A stretch of DNA of 44,766 bases. Origin: a virus. The stretch lies in IMG/VR virus record IMGVR_UViG_3300042466_000665, positions 1 through 44,766 of that record. The stretch is one strand, 5' to 3'. Under the pieces are notes generated by a model. That model saw only the letters and a list, made by a program, of their open reading frames with translations. It had not been told where the DNA came from and ran no database searches. Shown one piece after another: positions 8,652-16,229 of this stretch (its first letter is position 1; every line of letters begins with the position of its first letter). The position numbers and the translations under genes were made by a program.

Positions 8652-9938
8652 TTATAGTTTTCCGTAATCTAAACCCCAACTAGCCTTAACAGGAAACCCA
8701 CTTCCTTCAATTATTTCTTTCAATCCCTTAATCAAATCCCTATCAACATCAGTCGGAACATCAAAAAGAAACGAGTCATAGGTATATAAACAAAAGTTAA
8801 TACCACTCCCTCTTATATAATCCAATATCTTTCTCATAACCTCAATATTCATTTCAGTCTCAACGGCTTGGAGTAGATAGTTGAATACCTTTTGTGCATT
8901 TGGTTGTTCTATCCACTCTAACGGAATCTCTCTATGTGGTGTTTGTAGGAATCCTTTCTTTTGTACATCAATCCATAAGGTATCAATGTAATCAGCTACC
9001 GAATTGAAATATGGGATTTGTCTGAAGTCATCATCAATACCACCATAAAGTAATTGGAACGTAATTCCCTTCGATTCATCCACACTACAACCATATTGTT
9101 CAGCTAACCACTCATGCACCGAAGTTGTTGGTAGTTCGAAGTTCACCAACTTACCAATTAGTCGTGGGTGATATGCGTTGTAATCCATTTGTAGGAATAT
9201 CCCATCCGATACAAAACATTCTCTACTACCATCGGTTTTATTTAAGGCTGCATAGTTCACACCACCATGTCTATTTGATGGTCTACCTGTCACCGTAAAT
9301 GGATTGTATTCGGTGTACACTAAGTTATCGGAGGATACTTGCTTTTGAGCTTGAGGCCATCTATCAATAAATTTTTTCCCATCGACACGGATTCCAAATT
9401 GTTCGATATCTGAAAGGGTTGGTATGAACACTTCGTTGTACCATTTAAGTGTAGGGGTATAAGGTTCTTTATGGAAGTACTTACCGAATTGCGGTTCTAT
9501 TGCTTCTACAATCTTCATTAGAGGAAGGGATTGTATCAAGTCATCTCTATACCCTTTGTGAGTTAGAGTTGAAAGGAGAGGATTTAAAGGGGCTTCATAA
9601 TCAATTACCTTTGCTTCCTTTCTAAAGTATGCCGAATCTACATCGTATAGATTTACTGAAACATTAAGAGTATGTAATATCTTCTTTTTTTGGAATACCC
9701 ACTTTTGTCCGTTGGTATTTATGATAGATTCTATTTGCTCATTACTTAGCGATAGAGCGTCTGTATGTTTATGAGGTAAAATGTATAAGCCATCGGAACA
9801 TCGTACAACTACGAGCGAAAGGGGAGTATTTAATGGATGCTTACTATTATCTACCCACAATGGATACCAAATAGATGCTTCCGTTTCCAGCTTTTCTTTT
9901 AGTTGATTGACTTCCTCAATAGACTCAATAATCTTCAT
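8652..9938 (-). CDS. Divergent family-A (Pol I-like) DNA polymerase, 428 aa
   Basis: The palm/finger core of a family-A polymerase is visible: the TGRPSNRHGGVNYAALN region; motif A FLQMDYNAYHPRL near residue 250, with the first catalytic Asp; motif B KGITFQLLYGG near 300, where the Lys and Tyr-Gly align with KAINFGLIYG; and motif C YTYDSFLFDV near 385, with the second catalytic Asp. Deviations are that motif B lacks the usual Arg four residues before the Lys, and the His and Glu of VHDE in motif C are Tyr and Ser. The first 150 residues may be a degenerate 3'-5' exonuclease fold without the acidic metal ligands. The start is set at 9936-9938 (MKIIESIEEVNQ). The open frame extends further upstream, but that part is tmRNA sequence. 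The promoter TATCTTTG ends 5 bases before this ATG. The gene is far from a replication module, so its role is uncertain. Confidence 0.85.
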   Translation of the reverse strand: MKIIESIEEVNQLKEKLETEASIWYPLWVDNSKHPLNTPLSLVVVRCSDGLYILPHKHTDALSLSNEQIESIINTNGQKWVFQKKKILHTLNVSVNLYDVDSAYFRKEAKVIDYEAPLNPLLSTLTHKGYRDDLIQSLPLMKIVEAIEPQFGKYFHKEPYTPTLKWYNEVFIPTLSDIEQFGIRVDGKKFIDRWPQAQKQVSSDNLVYTEYNPFTVTGRPSNRHGGVNYAALNKTDGSRECFVSDGIFLQMDYNAYHPRLIGKLVNFELPTTSVHEWLAEQYGCSVDESKGITFQLLYGGIDDDFRQIPYFNSVADYIDTLWIDVQKKGFLQTPHREIPLEWIEQPNAQKVFNYLLQAVETEMNIEVMRKILDYIRGSGINFCLYTYDSFLFDVPTDVDRDLIKGLKEIIEGSGFPVKASWGLDYGKL

Positions 9939-9943
9939 AGGTA

Positions 9944-9975
9944 CAAAGATACAAAAAAAATCCCAAACTACCAAA
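9944..9975 (-). promoter_or_regulatory. Host-type promoter of the polymerase gene
   Basis: On the minus strand, TTTG (9972-9975, in TTTGGTAG) lies exactly 20 bases from TATCTTTG (9944-9951), a perfect Bacteroidota promoter. The ATG at 9938 is only 5 bases past the box, so the mRNA should be leaderless or nearly so. The -33 box lies inside the hairpin of the tmRNA terminator. Confidence 0.8.
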
Positions 9976-9989
9976 TATAGTTCGGGATT
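9953..9989 (-). terminator. Intrinsic terminator of the tmRNA
   Basis: On the minus strand, AATCCCGAACTA pairs with TAGTTTGGGATT (12 bp including one G-T) around a 7-base loop, followed by a T8 run (9953-9960). It starts 5 bases after the tmRNA 3' end. The loop and 3' arm contain the TTTGGTAG box of the next promoter. Confidence 0.9.
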
Positions 9990-9993
9990 ATTG

Positions 9994-10376
9994 TGGAGGT
10001 GATGGGATTCGAACCCATGTCTTACAAAGTAACCATAATACCAGCATGTCACACGTTTAGGATAAAGTTTAATCTTATTCACTTTCCAAAATAATTGGGG
10101 CCGTATGGTTAGTACAGCGTTTCCACCAATTCGTTGATTCGGGCTCAACGAATAAAGCCTTTGTAAACACTTCTGTTCCTAGGTTATATGTGCACCGACC
10201 CGATTGTTGTGATTAGGCTGCTACAGCGTAATCAGCACCTACGAAAGCCATAAGGTCTTCGAAGGTCATAGTTGACATTTCGTCATTTATTGTTTTGTAC
10301 AGATTTAAAGACATCTAGCACTTCTGTCTACGTGTGATACTATAATTCTCATTGTAATCAATTCCGAGTCACCCCC
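9994..10376 (-). ncRNA. ssrA: Phage-encoded tmRNA (one-piece)
   Basis: The 5' end GGGGGTGACTCGGAATTGAT pairs with the 3' end CACCTCC plus discriminator A to form a 7-bp acceptor stem. The T arm is ATGGGTTCGAATCCCAT. CCA is not encoded. CACACG and CGTGTG, and TTACAA and TTGTAA, form the long helix that joins the two ends, and TTCGTTGA / TCAACGAA is an 8-bp hairpin typical of a pseudoknot stem. The tag frame ends GCTGATTACGCTGTAGCAGCC TAA (Ala-Asp-Tyr-Ala-Val-Ala-Ala-stop, 10216-10239), a normal protease-degron ending. The frame stays open upstream through MAFVG and TFEDL, so the resume codon and tag length are uncertain. The length of about 383 nt is typical. It should rescue stalled ribosomes with host SmpB. 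A host-type promoter and a strong terminator flank it. Confidence 0.93.
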
Positions 10377-10389
10377 AAATTTGTTTATG

Positions 10390-10421
10390 TAAATATACGA
10401 ATAAAATTCCAAACTACCAAA
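10390..10421 (-). promoter_or_regulatory. Host-type promoter of the tmRNA
   Basis: On the minus strand, TTTG (10418-10421, in TTTGGTAG) lies exactly 20 bases from TATATTTA (10390-10397). The box is 13 bases before the mature tmRNA 5' end, leaving a short leader for RNase P removal. The -33 box is adjacent to the stop codon of the upstream 126-aa gene. Confidence 0.75.
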
Positions 10422-10802
10422 TTATTGTGTAGCTTCTATTTTTCTAAATTGTAAAAGATTTGGTAAATACATTTGTATTTTTGGCATTTCCTTTAATACA
10501 AATTTAATTGATTTAAAATTACAATCTTTTATTTCATCATCACTTCCAGTTATTTTCCAATCCAAAGTAATTGCAGTATAAAATGGTGCATTTACAAATT
10601 TAGAAAAAGCAATTTCATTTATTTCTGTTATTCTACCTACCTTATCATTTGCTCTTTGTATAAAATATCTGGATATATATCCTCTCTTATAATCAATTTC
10701 AGTTGGGATTGGAATATAGGCTGATATTTGTAAGTTTTTAAAAGATTCTCCTTTTTCAAATCTTGATAAACCCGTATATCTTATTAAATCTGCTGCTCTC
10801 AT
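10422..10802 (-). CDS. Hypothetical tail-region protein, 126 aa
   Basis: I do not recognise this protein (MRAADLIRYTGLSRFEKG at the N-terminus). It is soluble, beta-rich and basic at the start. It lies 4 bases after the large hub gene at the end of the tail-core gene run, so a baseplate or virion role is likely by position. The stop codon TAA is followed directly by the -33 box of the tmRNA promoter, with no terminator between them, so tail transcripts could read into the tmRNA. Confidence 0.8.
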   Translation of the reverse strand: MRAADLIRYTGLSRFEKGESFKNLQISAYIPIPTEIDYKRGYISRYFIQRANDKVGRITEINEIAFSKFVNAPFYTAITLDWKITGSDDEIKDCNFKSIKFVLKEMPKIQMYLPNLLQFRKIEATQ

Positions 10803-10806
10803 ATTA

Positions 10807-13524
10807 TTATTTATTTAATCTAAGTCCACCTTCAACTTCAGTTTTCCATAGCATACCATCAATCGTATGTTTAACGGATGTTACTTGGAAAAATCCATTT
10901 TCTTCATATTGTCTAGGAATACCAATAACTTTAAATTTATCTCCTCTCTTAATTCCACTAACACCATGAACAGTAAATGAAAATTTAATTGGTAATAATG
11001 CTGATACAGTATTCGCATCGTATGCATTTACATTATTATATCCAGCTTTTAGTGCCTGAAATACCAACTGGTCGTTGTACACTGCATTCATTGTTATTGA
11101 AGTAAGTTCCGTTTCCGGCGAACTAACTTGAGTATCTTTCGTAACTGATACTTTAGGATATATACCTATTTTACTCATAAATAATTTAAAGTTCTTTTCT
11201 TTAGCTTCTTCCTTATCCAAAAAAGCTTTAAATTGCTTAACTACTTCTAACTCATTAAATTGCTCTGTAAGATTTTCTCCAACTTCTTCTATTTTCTCTA
11301 CAGTATTAGTATAAACTTGGCCAGCTGCTTCAGTAACAGTATCATAAGCGGCTACAGTTCCTTCAACAAGCTTGTTTTTTGCTTGTACAATACCATCACC
11401 TATACCTGAAACGAAATTTGCAGCTCTATCAAGTAAACCAACTTCTGTCTCTGGGGTAGTGGTTGCTGTAGCGGTTGATTTAGTAGATGCTGCTGCTTTT
11501 GCAGCTTTTTCATCTGCTGCTTTTTTTATTGCAGCTTCGGCCGCAAGTTTATCTGCTATTACTTTTTGCTGAGCTGCCTTTGCTGCCTCAGCTTTAGCTT
11601 GTTTAGCAGCTGCATCTTGTGCTAGTTGTTGAGGAGACATCATTGGTGGTTTTCCAGCTAATGGTCTTATTACTTTTAAAACCATATCTTGCATATCAGT
11701 AAACAATCCTTTCTTTTGCCCTTGTGCTGTATTATTTTGGTCTACTGCCTTTGATACCTTTCCATCTACCGATGGTGAGTTGGGATTTAAATCATATCCT
11801 AAACGTTTTCCAATAATTTGGCTCATTTTAGCCCCACCCATATCCATATCAAATGATGCATCTAAAAATACAGAGTTTACACCAGATACATAGAATGTTG
11901 TCATTCCCTTTCCGTTATCTGCCATAAAATTCAAATCAACTACCATCAATTCAGTACTTTTACCATTAGTTGTAGTTACTTCGATTATTTGAAAATCCCA
12001 AATACCCCCAGCCGCACTTGATAATCCATTTAATAGTTTATATAATGCATCTTTTATTGAAAAGTTTTCTGTTTCTAAAATTCCTTTTGCGAAATCCATA
12101 TTAACATAAAGGTCATCTAAAAATCCCCACATATATGCGGCTTTATTTATACCTTCAATATTACCATCTTTATATTGTATTGATACACCACTAACAGTAC
12201 CACCTTTTATTGCTTTTGAATATGGAAATTCTACTACCGCACCATCATGTGAAATTGAGCAATTTGCTGTTTCTGCAAATGTATTTTGCTCATTTACTGA
12301 ACTAGCTGCTTCTGCTAGTGAAAATTTAGGTGCATTTGCATTTGGTATAAGTAGTTTACTTTTATCAGTACTATATATATTTTTAAATGCAGAAATAATT
12401 GTTTTTTTTGTGTTTACTGTCATACTAACTTCGACACCACCTATTGAAAGTGAACCAGCACCAATCATATTCATAATATCCATTAATGTTCCGAATCTAA
12501 TAAAAGCTTCATCTCCAATAATTTCAGTACCAGATGGAACTTCAACATTTTTACCTTCTGATTTTATTTCTTCATCATTTATTGATATTCCTAATATTTC
12601 AAAACCAGAAGTAGTATCATTTATATTTTCTTTTACATCCTCATCAACATTAACAAAATTTAAAACACTTGCGATAGTTCCATATTTTATTAAACCCTGA
12701 ATACTTTCGCTTTGTTTATTTGATGGAAGTCTATTAAAAGCCATCATAAAACGTTTTTTACCTAAATCAGTTTCTGCAGTTATTTCCGATGGTTTAAATG
12801 TTGCTGGTTTTGTTTTTTTTATATTTTCTCTTGTATCTGAATTGCTTGTTACTGTCATATATGCCGGCAATTCGGTAAATCCAGTACACTTAACAGTTAT
12901 TGTCCATTTATCACCTTCCATAGTAACATTACCACCACTAATAAATCCTAAATAGTTATCATAGTGTCCTTCAGCTGCTGCTCTTTTCTTATTAACTTCA
13001 ACAAAAGATTGGTTAGCCCCAACAATCGCTCCATTTAATTTAGGAGTGTACATAGATACTCCTTGTATTGTATTCCATCCCCATTCTAAAAATATTGTAT
13101 ATCCTGGCTCTAAGTAATACTTACATAATTCATCTAATTGAGCTCTTGTGTATGCAGTTATTGTAAATGTTGCTTTTCTAGAAAGAGACCCAGCACCTTC
13201 TTCAATTTCAATTGTTGTTATATTTGGCTTTGGTCTAAATCCCCAATATTCATTAGCAGTATTAACAGGAGTTACACCATCCCATTGAACACCAATAGTA
13301 CCACTAAGTGCATTAGTTCCATAGACAGATGGTGCAATTTTATCACCCACACCACCAAATAATTTAAAGTTTGGATTTGATAACATCATACATCCTTTCC
13401 CAACTCCAGAAGAAACTCTCACCCATGCATTTAAATTTGATACTTTAATAATATCTTGTCTTCGTGCATCAAGTTCTTTGGTTACCCAAGGTGCTATGTT
13501 TGAAAAATGTGGAAAAGCTGACAT
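10807..13524 (-). CDS. Large baseplate hub protein (gp27/gpD-like)
   Basis: This 905-aa protein would form the central hub or spike carrier of the baseplate, under the tape measure and tube. The N-terminal third is beta-rich, with ITTIEIEEGAGSLSRKATFTI and LEPGYTIFLEWGWN, patterns seen in contractile-tail hub proteins. About residues 625-690 form an Ala/Lys-rich coiled coil (AAKQAKAEAAKAAQQKVIAD). The last 110 residues (FTVHGVSGIKRGDKFKVIGI, then ENGFFQVTSVKHTIDGMLWK) match the terminal beta-barrel of gp27/gpD-type hubs, which typically carry 'G...GD.f.v......Y...g.f.v..v.h.i....w.T.v.g'. It follows the LysM wedge gene by 7 bases. The family call rests on these patterns and position; no lysozyme domain is seen. 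Confidence 0.75.
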   Translation of the reverse strand: MSAFPHFSNIAPWVTKELDARRQDIIKVSNLNAWVRVSSGVGKGCMMLSNPNFKLFGGVGDKIAPSVYGTNALSGTIGVQWDGVTPVNTANEYWGFRPKPNITTIEIEEGAGSLSRKATFTITAYTRAQLDELCKYYLEPGYTIFLEWGWNTIQGVSMYTPKLNGAIVGANQSFVEVNKKRAAAEGHYDNYLGFISGGNVTMEGDKWTITVKCTGFTELPAYMTVTSNSDTRENIKKTKPATFKPSEITAETDLGKKRFMMAFNRLPSNKQSESIQGLIKYGTIASVLNFVNVDEDVKENINDTTSGFEILGISINDEEIKSEGKNVEVPSGTEIIGDEAFIRFGTLMDIMNMIGAGSLSIGGVEVSMTVNTKKTIISAFKNIYSTDKSKLLIPNANAPKFSLAEAASSVNEQNTFAETANCSISHDGAVVEFPYSKAIKGGTVSGVSIQYKDGNIEGINKAAYMWGFLDDLYVNMDFAKGILETENFSIKDALYKLLNGLSSAAGGIWDFQIIEVTTTNGKSTELMVVDLNFMADNGKGMTTFYVSGVNSVFLDASFDMDMGGAKMSQIIGKRLGYDLNPNSPSVDGKVSKAVDQNNTAQGQKKGLFTDMQDMVLKVIRPLAGKPPMMSPQQLAQDAAAKQAKAEAAKAAQQKVIADKLAAEAAIKKAADEKAAKAAASTKSTATATTTPETEVGLLDRAANFVSGIGDGIVQAKNKLVEGTVAAYDTVTEAAGQVYTNTVEKIEEVGENLTEQFNELEVVKQFKAFLDKEEAKEKNFKLFMSKIGIYPKVSVTKDTQVSSPETELTSITMNAVYNDQLVFQALKAGYNNVNAYDANTVSALLPIKFSFTVHGVSGIKRGDKFKVIGIPRQYEENGFFQVTSVKHTIDGMLWKTEVEGGLRLNK

Positions 13525-13531
13525 AAACTAT

Positions 13532-13822
13532 TTATTTTGTAAAATTTCTTAATATTGAAATATAATTTTGTGGTATTCTTAATATTGTACCTTCTTGAAA
13601 TCCCAAAGGTGCATCATGTATATTATTTGCCGATGCTATAATCCACCATAGACTTGGATTTTCATAATATTGAAAAGCAAGCGTATCTAACCTATCACCC
13701 GTCTCAGTCATTACATAAACATCATCATCTCTTAATGGAATATTAGGATATATTTTTGGTCTATATACTTCCTTACCATCAAAAGTTTTCTTTGTTTGTT
13801 GTTCGTAATATCTACTTTCCAT
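13532..13822 (-). CDS. Baseplate wedge protein, gp53/LysM-like
   Basis: This 96-aa protein contains a LysM-like fold: VMTETGDRLDTLAFQYYENPSLWWIIASANNI, then a Gly-rich turn and GTILRIP. The 'D.LD.LA..YY..P.LWWiIa.aNni' signature is typical of T4 gp53-type and related small baseplate proteins in contractile tails. The protein probably attaches wedge to hub. Its ATG overlaps the stop of the upstream 800-aa gene (TAATG), implying coupled translation. The length is close to a bare LysM module, shorter than T4 gp53. Confidence 0.85.
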   Translation of the reverse strand: MESRYYEQQTKKTFDGKEVYRPKIYPNIPLRDDDVYVMTETGDRLDTLAFQYYENPSLWWIIASANNIHDAPLGFQEGTILRIPQNYISILRNFTK

Positions 13823-16224
13823 TATTGATATTTTTTAAATAATTCAGTACCTTTATCTATTGCCTTACCAGCATCAGAGAATTTTCTTGATTTTTCCTTT
13901 ACCGTACCAGATTGATAAACGGTTGCTATATACTTTTTATCATCTTCCTTAACCCAAAGTTCGTAGTTATCTTTACCATCTTTTATAAAGTTTCCCTTAC
14001 TAGCATCTGGATTTTGTCTCAATGGTGCTAGTGTTGGTAATTTAAACGCATCTATACTAACAGGTGCTTTTATACCAACCAAATTTCTTTTTTCCAATGA
14101 AATTATACTAGCTGGGTCAAACCTAGGTTTAACTTTATCTAAAGGTAATGCTATATTATCCGCATCACCATCTGATTTTTTAGTTGTACTATCACCCTCA
14201 GGTCCAAATTTAAATGTATCTGAATTATTTATATCTCCGGCTATTTGAGTATTTTTTGAAGATTCTTCTACTGAATATTTTTGTCCAGCTCGTAATGCTC
14301 TTGGTAATTTATCAAATCCATATAAGTAACCATCGCTTGTATTATATTTAGCTTCAAGTAATTTAATAGTTATAGCAACATCAACAATCATTGGTAATTT
14401 ATAATTATCAATAGATGTTTCTTCTTTATTTATAGAAAATTTAGCATCATCCGCAATACCACTAGCTTCGGTCATTCCAACATACCAAGGAGAATTATCA
14501 TCCATTGTATATGATAATGATTCAATAAAACATTCTCTATTTTTATATAAATTACCTAAAGTAAATTGTAAGAATGGTGCTCTAGCTCCGATACCACCAG
14601 CATAACCTTGAGGATATGCCAATGATGTTAAAAAGTTTATTCTTTGCCAAGCAGCAATGTGTTGAACAGGTGTTGTTGAATACACTCTAAAATTAAATGT
14701 AAGACTTCTTTCAATACCAGTATATGTATAATTATTGAATGGAGTTCCTATAAATTTAGCAGAATCCCAAGATGGAGATATAGTTTCAGATACACCACTT
14801 ATTGTTGCTCTAAAATTTACTGCCATTCCAGTTGCCAATGATTTAAATTTTAATGTTATAAAATCATAATCATCTAAAAAACTACCATCTGATAATACTA
14901 ATTTAGTATCATTTGGTCCTAAACTATACGGAAGTTTTTCGTTTAAATAATCCGATTTTATTGCCGAATCTATTCCCAATTTAGTTCTCATACTAACCTT
15001 TGGGTCTACTTGGCTATCTTTTTTCCTAGAGTATTGATTTATAGATACATCATCTCTTGATATTGAATTTCCGTTTATACCACCACCAGCCAATAAAGCT
15101 TCTAACTTTGAAGATAAATCATTTCTTAAAGCTGGGGAATCTGCTTGAGGGTCAACTGTAGATGTTTGTGTAACCTTTTCTTTTGTACCAGGTATTATAT
15201 CACCTATATTTAACCCACCGGCAATACTTTTTTGACCTAATTTTCTAGCTCCAGATAATTTAGAATCTAATTTACTTTTGTTATCAGATATAAAATCAGT
15301 TACTTTTGCTGCTGGGTTATTTATTAAATTTAATGGTATTATACCATCTCCAATTCCTTTTGATTTTGGAACTAATTTATTAACCTTATTTTGTACTTCA
15401 GAGCCACCACCAGCTTCTTTTGTTTCTTTAGCTACTAAAATAGATGAAAGGTCATTTCTTTTAAAATAATCTTCATCGTTTGGAGCTATTGTTTCGGAAT
15501 ATTTATCAGTACTATTATATTGTATTTCTTCTTTTCCTTTTTTTGCTAAGTTTTGTGCGGCCACTTTTGGAGAACCATACAATGCTTTTTTAACTTCGCC
15601 TTTGAAAAAATCAATACCAGCTCCCACTAATTTATTTGGTATATCTGCAACAGGTCCTTTAACACTTGATGCTAATATTTTACCTAATGTCTTACCAATA
15701 AGATTACCCTCTCTACCATTTTTAATAGCAGATAATGTAATCATTGTATCGTTTTCTTTACCATCTTTAAATGATTGATTAAGAACGATTTTAGTTGGAA
15801 TTAAATTTTGAGGAAATTCTATACCAAGTTTACTTGCTATGTTTTCACCAACTTGCTTTATTTTATTAGTAGCGTTTCCTATTATACCATTACTACCACC
15901 TTGTCCACCAGTTGCTCCTTTCATAATCTCAACCATATCGGTTTTTTGATTATTCAATCTGAACACATCTACACCATATATTACAGGACCACTTAATTTA
16001 CTTATTACTCTAAGTCCAGTAGTTTCTTCCTCAAGTTTAGTTTCTTTTGTTCTAACAGAAGCTGTTTTTCGTATTGCATTTGCTCCTTTAAATGGCAAAT
16101 CTAATAATGGGTTATACGGAGTTATTGGCGGTTCTTTACTATTACGAATGTCATAGTTTTGCTGAGCCGTCTTACCGTTATCCAACACTTTGGTCTTAAA
16201 TAATTCTTCTAATGTTTTACCCAT
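13822..16224 (-). CDS. Large tail tube/baseplate junction protein
   Basis: This 800-aa protein lies between the tape measure and the LysM wedge protein. Residues 1-430 are low-complexity, Lys/Gly/Asn-rich and probably extended. About 450-640 is a conserved-looking beta domain (DFITLKFKSLATGMAVNFRA, IERSLTFNFRVYSTTPVQHI, ESLSYTMDDNSPWYVG, LPMIVDVAITIKLLEAKY). That pattern resembles tube-like baseplate proteins such as T4 gp48/gp54, which start tube polymerisation. The C-terminal 100 residues are a separate charged segment (DKKYIATVYQSGTVKEKSRK). The junction assignment is inferred from gene order and the beta pattern. Confidence 0.65.
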   Translation of the reverse strand: MGKTLEELFKTKVLDNGKTAQQNYDIRNSKEPPITPYNPLLDLPFKGANAIRKTASVRTKETKLEEETTGLRVISKLSGPVIYGVDVFRLNNQKTDMVEIMKGATGGQGGSNGIIGNATNKIKQVGENIASKLGIEFPQNLIPTKIVLNQSFKDGKENDTMITLSAIKNGREGNLIGKTLGKILASSVKGPVADIPNKLVGAGIDFFKGEVKKALYGSPKVAAQNLAKKGKEEIQYNSTDKYSETIAPNDEDYFKRNDLSSILVAKETKEAGGGSEVQNKVNKLVPKSKGIGDGIIPLNLINNPAAKVTDFISDNKSKLDSKLSGARKLGQKSIAGGLNIGDIIPGTKEKVTQTSTVDPQADSPALRNDLSSKLEALLAGGGINGNSISRDDVSINQYSRKKDSQVDPKVSMRTKLGIDSAIKSDYLNEKLPYSLGPNDTKLVLSDGSFLDDYDFITLKFKSLATGMAVNFRATISGVSETISPSWDSAKFIGTPFNNYTYTGIERSLTFNFRVYSTTPVQHIAAWQRINFLTSLAYPQGYAGGIGARAPFLQFTLGNLYKNRECFIESLSYTMDDNSPWYVGMTEASGIADDAKFSINKEETSIDNYKLPMIVDVAITIKLLEAKYNTSDGYLYGFDKLPRALRAGQKYSVEESSKNTQIAGDINNSDTFKFGPEGDSTTKKSDGDADNIALPLDKVKPRFDPASIISLEKRNLVGIKAPVSIDAFKLPTLAPLRQNPDASKGNFIKDGKDNYELWVKEDDKKYIATVYQSGTVKEKSRKFSDAGKAIDKGTELFKKYQ

Positions 16225-16229
16225 TTTTG

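Noticed and set aside
9939-10148. 70-residue N-terminal extension of the polymerase
   Set aside because: The extra residues (for example RHGFESHHLHNN) are a translation of the tmRNA T arm and terminator, the start would be TTG, and the promoter lies downstream of it. MKIIESIE is the better start.
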